A stretch of DNA of 5,456 nucleotides from Nitrospirota bacterium (GTDB lineage: Bacteria > Nitrospirota_A > Leptospirillia > Leptospirillales > Leptospirillaceae), in the NCBI GenBank assembly GCA_027335985.1, contig DAHWGX010000017.1, positions 1 through 5,456 on the forward strand, in the 5' to 3' direction. A program made the translations under genes and the position numbers. The notes under the pieces were generated by a model that was not told the DNA's origin, searched no databases, and saw nothing but the letters and a program-made list of their open reading frames with translations. Of this stretch, positions 1 to 5,317 are shown piece by piece; positions within the stretch are counted from its first letter, which is position 1, and each line of letters begins with the position of its first letter.

Positions 1-215
1 ATCACCGGAAAACGAGCGGCCGCGAGATTGCGTCGAAGCTCATTCTCCTGCCTGTTGGCCACCTCAGCGTCCAGGCACGCATTCAGATACTCCAGGGGAG
101 AGAGCCCGACCTCGAGCCCTTCCCGGAACTTTTCACGAAAGGCTCTCCGGAGTCCCGGCAACTTGAGGGTCAACGCGCTTTGATCGATCTGAAGTTCCAG
201 GTTATCAAGAGTCAT
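1..215 (-). CDS. istB: IstB-like AAA+ ATPase of an IS21 element, N-terminal 71 residues only (runs off the window)
   Basis: IstB is the ATP-dependent helper that works with IstA in IS21 transposition, promoting target selection and strand transfer. Only the start is visible. The ATG at 213-215 (minus strand) overlaps the istA stop as ATGA. It is preceded by GGGAGGT at 221-227, five bases away, so the start is well supported. The translation begins MTLDNLELQID. It contains the helical N-terminal signature of the family, seen in the stretches SPLEYLNACLDAEVANRQ and NELRRNLAAARFP (about residues 39-70). The Walker A and B motifs, which would prove ATPase function, lie beyond the edge. Nothing is broken in the visible part. 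Expression would depend on readthrough or translational coupling from istA, which is split upstream, so this copy is probably poorly expressed unless it has its own promoter. Confidence 0.85.
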   Translation of the reverse strand, partial: MTLDNLELQIDQSALTLKLPGLRRAFREKFREGLEVGLSPLEYLNACLDAEVANRQENELRRNLAAARFPV

Positions 216-1106
216 CGAAGACCTCCCACGGACAAAAGGGCATCGAAATGATCCGGGGTATTGAGGGGAACCACGATGTCCTGAAGCCTGTCCGGGAGAA
301 GGGCCGGAAGGGGAACGGGAGGCGCTGATTCCAGAAGCAGGAATTGGCGGACGGTGTCGGCCCGGATGGATCCGGCCGCTTCCGACTTCGCCAACGCCGT
401 CTCGACGCTTTTCATGGGATAGGTCTGCAAAAGAAGCAGGATGGCCACCATCTCTTTCCATCCCTCCCGTCGGAGCGAGGAGACAAGATGATCTCGAACA
501 CGGACAAAAACGGCGGGAAGTGTCCGGAAGGAGGCCATGCCTGTGATGGCCCGGGGCTTCCGCTCCAAGACAGGCAGATAATGACGGATATCGATCTGGA
601 GCCCATGTTTCCCCTCAAGGCGAGCGTGGGAGGCGATCACGTGATCTCTGTCCGCAATCTCAACCCGCTCGGGGAAGACATGGCAGACGACCTTTTTCCC
701 TTGGTATCCCCACGGCACGGAATATCGGTTGGTGCCCTCCGAGATCAGCAGTTGGGGAGAGACCCTCAGAAGACGGGTTCGGCAGCAGGGGAAGGGAGCG
801 TTCGGAAGCGGGGACAGGGCCTGGGACTCTTCCGTCCAGGTTTTTCTTCCCTCCTTGTCCCGACGGCACCAGTCCAGAAGCTGGCGGTTCAACTCCTCCA
901 ATGTTCGCACGTCGGGAAGCGGCACCATGGCGTTACGACGAATGTAGCCGACGCCATTCTCGACAGATCCCTTCTCGTTCCCCTTTCCCGGTCGACAAAA
1001 AGCGCTGTCAAACAGATAGTGGGCCCGCAAGGCACTCAACTGTTTTGACTCTTCCCTGTCCGGTCCGGTCAGAACCCGAATCACCGCGGATTTCAGATTG
1101 TCGTAG
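212..1106 (-). pseudogene. istA: 3' part of istA (IS21 transposase), cut off from its 5' part by the RIT insertion
   Basis: This is the distal part of the DDE transposase catalytic domain plus the C-terminal region. Read from the junction it begins YDNLKSAVIRVLTG, then continues with HYLFDSAFCRPGKGNEKG and SVENGVGYIRRN, which are highly characteristic of IS21 IstA. The third catalytic residue, Glu of SVEN, is encoded near 959-961. The second catalytic Asp (the D of YDN) is the codon split by the insertion. The gene ends in TGA at 212-214, overlapping istB. An in-frame GTG at 1082-1084 could be read as a start, but I see no convincing ribosome binding site and the product would lack two catalytic Asp residues. 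I call it a pseudogene fragment. Rejoined to the 5' part it gives a protein of about 489 residues, within the normal range for long IstA proteins. Confidence 0.9.
1101..1106. other. Left copy of the 6-bp insertion core (tcgtag)
   Basis: The same six bases occur at 4611-4616 at the other junction. Only one copy is needed to rebuild uninterrupted istA. This is either a target duplication or, more likely for a tyrosine recombinase, the crossover core common to the element and its target. Confidence 0.85.
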
Positions 1107-1135
1107 TTATGTTCTCTTCACCATTATGTGGTGTT
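1101..1135 (+). repeat. Left terminal inverted repeat of the RIT element (35 bp)
   Basis: These 35 bases are the exact reverse complement of 4556-4590. The outer six bases (tcgtag) are the core shared with the target. The next segment, TTATGTTCTCTTC (1107-1119), is a likely recombinase-binding motif. A further TTATGTG follows at 1124-1130, inside the short inverted repeat CACCA-ttatg-TGGTG (1119-1133). Confidence 0.95.
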
Positions 1136-1176
1136 TCCTTTTCAAGTTGATGTTCTTCAAGCAAAGACCGCTTCAG

Positions 1177-1189
1177 GAACAGCACATAA
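1177..1189 (+). repeat. Left subterminal recombinase-type motif
   Basis: The sequence gaacagcacataa differs at one position from the reverse complement of 4503-4515 (gaagagcacataa). It is also closely related to the terminal motif gaagagaacataa. It lies inside the left end facing the terminal copy at 1107-1119, and the pair spans 83 bp. Confidence 0.65.
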
Positions 1190-1236
1190 TCTTTTCGCTG
1201 TTGGCGTACGATAACCTCTCACCCTTTTTTCAGAAT

Positions 1237-1241
1237 GGAGG
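1237..1241 (+). promoter_or_regulatory. Ribosome binding site that sets the ritA start
   Basis: GGAGG lies five bases before ATG 1247-1249. The upstream in-frame ATG at 1235 overlaps this site and has no Shine-Dalgarno of its own, only the pyrimidine-rich ctctcacccttttttc. This favours 1247 as the start. Confidence 0.7.
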
Positions 1242-1246
1242 TTGTC

Positions 1247-2509
1247 ATGCTGGAGCGCTATTATTTCCAACCCAAAACGATTGACCGCATTCGTGCGAAT
1301 TGGCTTGGTTCGTCCATCGAAAGGTATGCCGAATGGCTGGAACAAGGAGGCTATGCTTCCCGCAACATTTACCGGCGTGTTCCGATTCTCTGCCATTTTG
1401 GTCGATTTGCGCAGGAGAACGGAGCCCGATCCCTGGAACAGGCTGCATTGCTCGTCGAACGTTTTGCCCAGGACTGGCTGAGCAGGCATACTCCGGCCAG
1501 CGGCAGTATTATGGCTGCAAAAAAAGTGATGGAAGATGCCCGCAATCCTGTCAATCAGATGTTCAGCCTTGTTCTCCCTGAACATGTGGGAGGAGGCCGC
1601 CACCCGAAGCCGGATCCGTTCCGGAATGAAGCTCTGGGATTCTTTGCCTACCTGAGCCAGGAAAAAGGGCTCAAGCCCTCGTCGCTCCAATATTACCGGC
1701 ATTATCTCAACAAGTTTTCTGACTTTCTGTCGCGCCAGGGCATCCTCTCTCTCAAGGAAATCTCCGTCGCGACATTGTCCGCTTTCGTGGTCGATGCCGC
1801 CCCCAATCTGTCCCCGAACTCCCGACGGAACTTGTGCGGAACGGTGAAGGTTTTTCTGCGGTACTGCCACCGGGAAAACATTCTGCCAAACGCTCTCGAC
1901 CAAGCTGTCGAGATGCCTCAGGCATATCGCTTGGCCACGTTACCGAGAGCAATTGGGTGGGACGATGTCCGGCGCATGCTGGATCAGGTGGACAGACGAT
2001 CGGTCCAAGGAAGGCGGGATTACGCAATCTTGCTGTTGCTCGTGACCTACGGGCTGCGGGCCCACGAGGTGGCGGCCCTGACCCTGGAAGACATCGACTG
2101 GCAACGAGACCGTCTGCTGGTTCCCGAAAGAAAAGCGGGCCATTCCACCGCCTATCCCCTTGCCGGCGTAGTCGGGAAAGCCATTCTGGATTACCTGCAG
2201 CATGGGCGCCCCCAGACCGAAGATCGCCATCTGTTTTTCCGTATACTAGCCCCGATCGTTCCGATCCAATCGAGCGCCGTTTCTTCCTGTGTGGTCTCCT
2301 ATCTGCACAAGGCCGGCATCACCGTGTACAGGGCGGGATCCCATACATTGCGTCATACATGCGTTCAACGCCTGGTGGATGCCGATTTTTCCCTAAAAAC
2401 TGTCGGAGACTACGTCGGGCATAGATCGCCGTCGTCCACCGCGATCTATACCAAGATCGCCACAGAAGCGCTTCGACAGGTCGCCCTGGGCGACGGGGAG
2501 GATCTATGA
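1247..2509 (+). CDS. ritA: RitA, tyrosine recombinase (first of the trio)
   Basis: A tyrosine site-specific recombinase of 420 residues, counted from the ATG with the good ribosome binding site. The C-terminal catalytic domain has the full active-site set: Arg271 (TYGLRAHEVAAL), Lys296 (RKAGH hairpin), His366 and Arg369 (HTLRH), His392 (VGH) and nucleophile Tyr401 (STAIYTK, codon 2447-2449). It is about 90 residues longer than its two partners. The extra length is N-terminal: residues about 15-85 and about 125-210 each look like a helical core-binding segment, so the DNA-binding part may be duplicated. A long first member is typical of RIT elements. Its stop overlaps the ritB start (ATGA, 2506-2509), which implies coupled translation. 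By family it should cut and rejoin DNA at the element ends together with RitB and RitC; which site it cuts is unknown. Confidence 0.9.
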   Translation: MLERYYFQPKTIDRIRANWLGSSIERYAEWLEQGGYASRNIYRRVPILCHFGRFAQENGARSLEQAALLVERFAQDWLSRHTPASGSIMAAKKVMEDARNPVNQMFSLVLPEHVGGGRHPKPDPFRNEALGFFAYLSQEKGLKPSSLQYYRHYLNKFSDFLSRQGILSLKEISVATLSAFVVDAAPNLSPNSRRNLCGTVKVFLRYCHRENILPNALDQAVEMPQAYRLATLPRAIGWDDVRRMLDQVDRRSVQGRRDYAILLLLVTYGLRAHEVAALTLEDIDWQRDRLLVPERKAGHSTAYPLAGVVGKAILDYLQHGRPQTEDRHLFFRILAPIVPIQSSAVSSCVVSYLHKAGITVYRAGSHTLRHTCVQRLVDADFSLKTVGDYVGHRSPSSTAIYTKIATEALRQVALGDGEDL

Positions 2510-3495
2510 ACGCCTCCCTTGTTTGCTCCGAATCTTCGGTTACTGCAACAGTCGACGCCTTTCTGGCTTACAAGCGGTCTCTCAACCGGAAATATCAGAC
2601 GGAAGAGTCGGCTCTGCGGCTCTTCGAGCGTTTTATGAATTCGGCCGGAATCGGATGTTTTGCGGCCGTCGCATCTTCCGATATCGAGCGGTTCCTAGCA
2701 TCCCGGCCCCGCACGAAGCCCCGCAGCTACAATCATCTGCTCGGGGTATTGCGGAACATTTTTAGATGGCTCCTTCTCCAGGGCATCGTTGCAGCAACCC
2801 CTGTGATCGCCCGACCAAGACGCAATAGCGGCCAGCGCCGTCCCTATCTTTTCGATCTCGAGCAGGCCAGAGCCCTTCTTGCAGTCGCCAAGGCGCTTCC
2901 GGACAATCCCCGCGCTCTCAAAAGAGGTGTGTCCTACGAAACCATGTTCGCTCTTCTGTACGGACTGGGCCTTCGGGTCGGGGAAGTCTCCCGGCTGACA
3001 GTGGGCGATTTGGACTTGACGCGGGAAGTCCTCGTGATCCGGAACACCAAATTCTCCAAAGACCGTCTGGTCCCGTTCGGCCCCCGCATGTCGGTCCGGC
3101 TGCAACACTACCTCGCGGAACGATTCGGACCGGCGATGCCGGCGGCGGATCATCCTCTTTTCAGCTTCACGAGAGGGCGGCCGGTGAATCCCGAGAGCAT
3201 CAGTTTGCTGTTCCATCGTCTGGTTCCGAAACTTAACCTGGAAAATCGGCCGGAGGCGGCGTCGCCAAGACTTCACGATCTTCGTCATTCCTTTGCGGTT
3301 CGAACCTTACTGCATTGGTATCGGTCCGGTATCGACCCCAATCTTCGATTGCTCCATCTGTCCACGTTCCTTGGTCACGTCGATCCGGAGTCGACCGCCG
3401 TTTACCTCACGATCACCGACGAGCTCCTCGACGAGGCGAACGGGCGTTTTCACGACTTTGCTAAATCGCTGTTCAATGAGGAGGGGCAACCATGA
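2506..3495 (+). CDS. ritB: RitB, tyrosine recombinase (second of the trio)
   Basis: This recombinase of 329 residues is the middle gene of the trio. Residues about 12-95 form the N-terminal core-binding domain. The catalytic domain has Arg157 (LYGLGLRVGEVSRL), Lys182 (NTKFSKDRLVP), His257 and Arg260 (LHDLRHSF), His291 (FLGHVDPEST) and Tyr300 (AVYL, codon 3403-3405). All six catalytic positions are present. A slightly extended loop (HWYRSGIDPNLRLLH) separates the HxxR motif from the GH motif. The start is well supported: GGGGAGG at 2495-2501 lies four bases before the ATG, and the ATG overlaps the ritA stop. The gene ends in the same kind of overlap with ritC. By analogy with characterised tyrosine recombinases it acts on supercoiled or circular element DNA, in a synapse probably containing more than one Rit protein. 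Confidence 0.9.
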   Translation: MNASLVCSESSVTATVDAFLAYKRSLNRKYQTEESALRLFERFMNSAGIGCFAAVASSDIERFLASRPRTKPRSYNHLLGVLRNIFRWLLLQGIVAATPVIARPRRNSGQRRPYLFDLEQARALLAVAKALPDNPRALKRGVSYETMFALLYGLGLRVGEVSRLTVGDLDLTREVLVIRNTKFSKDRLVPFGPRMSVRLQHYLAERFGPAMPAADHPLFSFTRGRPVNPESISLLFHRLVPKLNLENRPEAASPRLHDLRHSFAVRTLLHWYRSGIDPNLRLLHLSTFLGHVDPESTAVYLTITDELLDEANGRFHDFAKSLFNEEGQP

Positions 3496-4499
3496 GCGAG
3501 TTCGGTCCGATCATCGTCTCTTTTTTTGACGACTATCTCAAGGTCCAAAAAGGTCTTCGTCCCAGCTCTGTCCGGAGCTATCGCGACGTTCTGAAACTTT
3601 TCCTGAACCAAGCGGCCGGTCGGTATCATCGGCCAGTCACGCGTCTTCGTCTCCAGGACCTTGGGTCCGAAGAGGTTCTCCTCTTTCTGCAGAGTCTCGA
3701 GTCCGAACGCGGCAATCACATCCGCACCCGCAATCAGAGATTGACCGTTCTGAAAACCTTCTTTCGGTATTTGGCCAGTCGTGTTCCCGAAAAGATCGCC
3801 GAGGCGGAACGTGTTGAAGCCATACCGGTCAAACGTTGCGCTCCCTCTCCCACGGAATTTATGGAGAAAGACGAGATCGACCGACTGCTGCGTGCCGTCC
3901 CGAAAACAACCCCTTCCGGCCTGCGGGACCGGAGTCTTCTAACTTTGCTTTACAACACCGGAGCTCGGGTTCAGGAGGTCGCCGATTTGCGCGTGGGAGA
4001 TCTTGATCTTGACGGCCCGTATCGGGTGAGGCTTCACGGAAAGGGGGACAAATGGCGGATATGCCCCCTGTGGCCGGAAACGGCTTCCCTTATCAAACAA
4101 TTGGTGGCCGGAACCTCGAGGGAGGCCCCGGTATTCGTCTCTCGACTTCATCGGCCGCTGACTCGATTCGGCATATACCAACTCGTAAAGAAATATGCGG
4201 CATCAATGCCGTTTGGTGCATCGAATAACGGAAAGCCGCGTCATATCTCTCCCCATATCTTCCGACATACCGCGGCCGTCCATCTTTTGGAATCCGGAGT
4301 GGACATTAATGTGATCCGGGCATGGTTGGGCCATGTCAGTCTGGAAACGACCAATCGTTATGCCGAAATCAATATCCGCATGAAAGAGGCCGCGGTTGTC
4401 CAGTGCACTCCCCCGACAGATGATACTTCGGAGGGATCCCTCCCAAAAAAGGTTTGGCACGACGATCCGGATTTGATGAAATGGCTGAATTCTTTATGA
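3492..4499 (+). CDS. ritC: RitC, XerC/D-like tyrosine recombinase (third of the trio)
   Basis: A recombinase of 335 residues and the most Xer-like of the three. Residues about 8-95 form the core-binding domain (including GLRPSSVRSYRDVLKLFLN). The catalytic domain shows Arg159 (LYNTGARVQEVADL), Lys184 (LHGKGDKWR), His255 and Arg258 (SPHIFRHT), His281 (WLGHVSLETTNRY) and Tyr290 (codon 4359-4361). About 45 residues follow the tyrosine, including an acidic tryptophan-containing tail (VWHDDPDLMKWLNSL). In related enzymes such C-terminal tails contact the partner recombinase, so this may be a partner-docking segment. That role is an inference. The strong Shine-Dalgarno GAGGAGGGG (3478-3486) precedes an ATG that overlaps the ritB stop. 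The right subterminal repeat begins four bases after the stop codon. Confidence 0.9.
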   Translation: MSEFGPIIVSFFDDYLKVQKGLRPSSVRSYRDVLKLFLNQAAGRYHRPVTRLRLQDLGSEEVLLFLQSLESERGNHIRTRNQRLTVLKTFFRYLASRVPEKIAEAERVEAIPVKRCAPSPTEFMEKDEIDRLLRAVPKTTPSGLRDRSLLTLLYNTGARVQEVADLRVGDLDLDGPYRVRLHGKGDKWRICPLWPETASLIKQLVAGTSREAPVFVSRLHRPLTRFGIYQLVKKYAASMPFGASNNGKPRHISPHIFRHTAAVHLLESGVDINVIRAWLGHVSLETTNRYAEINIRMKEAAVVQCTPPTDDTSEGSLPKKVWHDDPDLMKWLNSL

Positions 4500-4502
4500 G
4501 TT

Positions 4503-4515
4503 TTATGTGCTCTTC
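4503..4515 (-). repeat. Right subterminal recombinase-type motif
   Basis: The plus strand reads ttatgtgctcttc, the reverse complement of gaagagcacataa. It differs by one base from the terminal motif at 4572-4584 (gaagagaacataa) and by one base from the left subterminal copy. The pair at this end spans 82 bp, against 83 bp at the left end. It starts just after the ritC stop codon. Confidence 0.65.
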
Positions 4516-4530
4516 GGAAAGGAGCGAATC

Positions 4531-4551
4531 ATGAGGGAACAGGGGGAGTGA
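4531..4551 (+). other. Six-codon open frame with a good ribosome binding site, after ritC
   Basis: ATG AGG GAA CAG GGG GAG TGA (MREQGE) is preceded by AAAGGAG at 4518-4524, six bases from the ATG. It sits between the two recombinase-type motifs of the right end. It is too short to call a gene. It may be chance, because this stretch is rich in A and G. I list it because the ribosome binding site is as good as those of the rit genes. Confidence 0.2.
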
Positions 4552-4555
4552 GAGG

Positions 4556-4590
4556 AACACCACATAATGGTGAAGAGAACATAACTACGA
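4556..4590 (-). repeat. Right terminal inverted repeat of the RIT element (35 bp)
   Basis: This is the exact reverse complement of 1101-1135 and ends with the core ctacga (4585-4590). Unlike the left end, it is not directly next to istA sequence: 26 further bases (4591-4616) lie between it and the resumed transposase gene. Confidence 0.95.
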
Positions 4591-4616
4591 TTATGTGATG
4601 CACCACATAATCGTAG
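4585..4616. repeat. Near-perfect 32-bp palindrome at the right end of the RIT element
   Basis: The arms are ctacgattatgtg (4585-4597) and cacataatcgtag (4604-4616), separated by atgcac. The central tgca is itself symmetric, so only one base pair (4598/4603) breaks the palindrome. It begins and ends with the 6-bp core in opposite orientations. The arm-spacer-arm layout, 13-6-13, is also that of a tyrosine recombinase crossover site. There is no T-run after it, so it does not look like a rho-independent terminator. Confidence 0.9.
4611..4616. other. Right copy of the 6-bp insertion core (tcgtag)
   Basis: This is the direct repeat of 1101-1106 at the right junction with istA. On the minus strand it reads ctacga, covering the last base of Val, the Tyr codon and the first two bases of the catalytic Asp codon of IstA. 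A third copy, in inverted orientation, lies at 4585-4590 inside the right end. Confidence 0.85.
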
Positions 4617-5190
4617 ACCAGGGTTCGGGGAATGCCTCCCAGCCACTCAAAGGCCTCTCTGTGCCCATCCAGAAAGCACTCCATGACTTCATTGCGATAG
4701 GCCCGGGCAAAAACGACGCCACTGTGCCGAAGCCGGAGAACAAAGAGATGGAGGGTTGTCTCAACCCCTGCGATCAGGACATCTGCCGTTCCCCAGTCCA
4801 CTTGGCTCATCTTCCCCGCACCGCTTCCAAGGGGATGAAGACGTCCGCGCCCTCTCCCCGAAGCTTTTGGAGACATTTCCGGACCGAACTTTCGCTTCCG
4901 GGAAATTGGTGCTCCTCCACGAGCCGTTGGTAGATCCGACGCGCCGTATGGCGCTGTTTTCGAGGACGATTCGCATCCTCTTTCAGCCATTGTTCAATAA
5001 GCCCTTTCATCGGACCCATGATCGGGGCCGGCTTCTCCACGCTCAATCGGTATCGAGGAATCTCTGTCGCCGCCAGGGCCTTGCGAACCGTTATCCGGTT
5101 AATCGCCAGAACTTTGGCAAGACGGCGAATCGACCACCCTTCCTGAAAATGCTTCTTCTTGATAAACTCAACATCGACCATTCCGAGCAT
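4611..5190 (-). pseudogene. istA: 5' part of istA (IS21 transposase), frame-disrupted and truncated by the RIT insertion
   Basis: The likely start is ATG at 5188-5190, preceded by GGAGG about eight bases upstream. An earlier in-frame ATG at 5229 has no better site. The first frame (to a TGA at 4807-4809) carries an N-terminal helix-turn-helix, EGWSIRRLAKVLAINRITVR, and a stretch ending VFIPLE. The family match then moves to the -1 frame: SQVDWG (first catalytic Asp, about 4796-4798), LHLFVLRLRHSGVVFARAY and WLGGIPRTLVYD, reaching the RIT junction at 4611. One base is therefore missing or skipped somewhere in 4810-4825. The zero-frame TGA overlaps an ATG of the new frame (ATGA, 4807-4810), so reinitiation is possible but unproven. 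After the junction the frame continues into RIT DNA and stops at 4529, so no complete transposase can be made. Confidence 0.9.
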
Positions 5191-5255
5191 CCTTTCTTCC
5201 TCCTGCAAAAGTGTTGTCCTTCTCAACAACGACTTTACAGGATCAGGGTTTCGGG

Positions 5256-5302
5256 GTGGTCTATTTTTTCGTTCCTACTTCCCTCCCAAGTGGTCTACTT
5301 TT
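5256..5302. repeat. Two direct repeats near the IS21 terminus
   Basis: gtggtctattttt (5256-5268) and gtggtctactttt (5290-5302) match at 12 of 13 positions and are 34 bp apart. IS21-family elements carry multiple related repeats at their ends that serve as transposase binding sites, and these fit that role. The interval 5191-5255 holds the upstream region of istA; I see no convincing -35/-10 pair there. Confidence 0.65.
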
Positions 5303-5317
5303 ACATTACCAAACACA

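Larger units (their letters stand above)
1101..4616 (+). mobile_element. RIT (recombinase-in-trio) element inserted in istA
   Basis: Three consecutive, overlapping tyrosine recombinase genes bounded by inverted repeats define a RIT element. The limits given include both copies of the 6-bp core tcgtag (1101-1106 and 4611-4616). Deleting 1107-4616 (3510 bp) rejoins istA in the expected frame and restores LVYDNLKSAV, which shows directly that this is the inserted unit and that one core copy belongs to the target. The inverted-repeat part ends at 4590, and a 26-bp palindromic extension follows on the right only. There is no cargo gene. The element lies antisense to istA. The three recombinases and both ends look intact, so it may still be mobile. 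Confidence 0.88.
1..5317 (-). mobile_element. IS21-family insertion sequence, interrupted and incomplete at the left edge
   Basis: The element is identified by its two-gene layout. IstA, a DDE transposase, is followed by IstB, an AAA+ helper ATPase, with an ATGA overlap at 212-215, which is typical of the family. The right boundary (the istA 5' side) is placed at 5317 because the minus strand there begins TGTGTTTGG, and IS21 elements characteristically start with TG. The reading frame of a different transposase also stops matching its family exactly at that base. Internal repeats near this end (5256-5268 and 5290-5302) resemble the multiple terminal repeats of the family. The other end lies outside the window, so the flanking target duplication cannot be checked. 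The element is split by a RIT element and istA also has a frame disruption, so it is very probably non-autonomous. Confidence 0.85.

Noticed and set aside
344..1048. Plus-strand open frame of 234 codons
   Set aside because: It lies antisense to istA, whose frame is unmistakable by family motifs. Its translation has no recognisable domain and no good ribosome binding site.
1185..1190. CATAAT as a -10 box for ritA
   Set aside because: It has no acceptable -35 partner at 16-18 bases and is part of the subterminal recombinase motif. A promoter is expected nearby but I cannot place it.
1157..1903. Minus-strand open frame of 248 codons opposite ritA
   Set aside because: It is a shadow of the ritA coding sequence, with no domain and extending across the ritA start region and its ribosome binding site.
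1834..2424. Plus-strand open frame of 196 codons in another frame of ritA
   Set aside because: It overlaps the catalytic domain of RitA, whose motifs are complete. The Arg/Ser/Pro/Gly-rich translation is typical of an out-of-frame reading.
2695..3288. Minus-strand open frame of 197 codons opposite ritB
   Set aside because: It is a shadow of ritB. Its composition is low in hydrophobic structure and matches no family I know.
4529..4613. Extension of the istA frame into the RIT right end (VVHHIIVVMFSS...)
   Set aside because: This is readthrough of the palindrome and inverted repeat, not transposase sequence. The family match ends at the junction.
4585..4616. Palindrome read as a transcription terminator or as a CRISPR-like repeat
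   Set aside because: There is no T-run, the arms are A/T-rich and carry the insertion core at both edges, and the unit is not tandemly repeated. A recombination-site role explains it better.
4595..4933. Plus-strand open frame of 112 codons at the right junction
   Set aside because: It is antisense to the istA catalytic region and starts in the end palindrome, with no domain or ribosome binding site.
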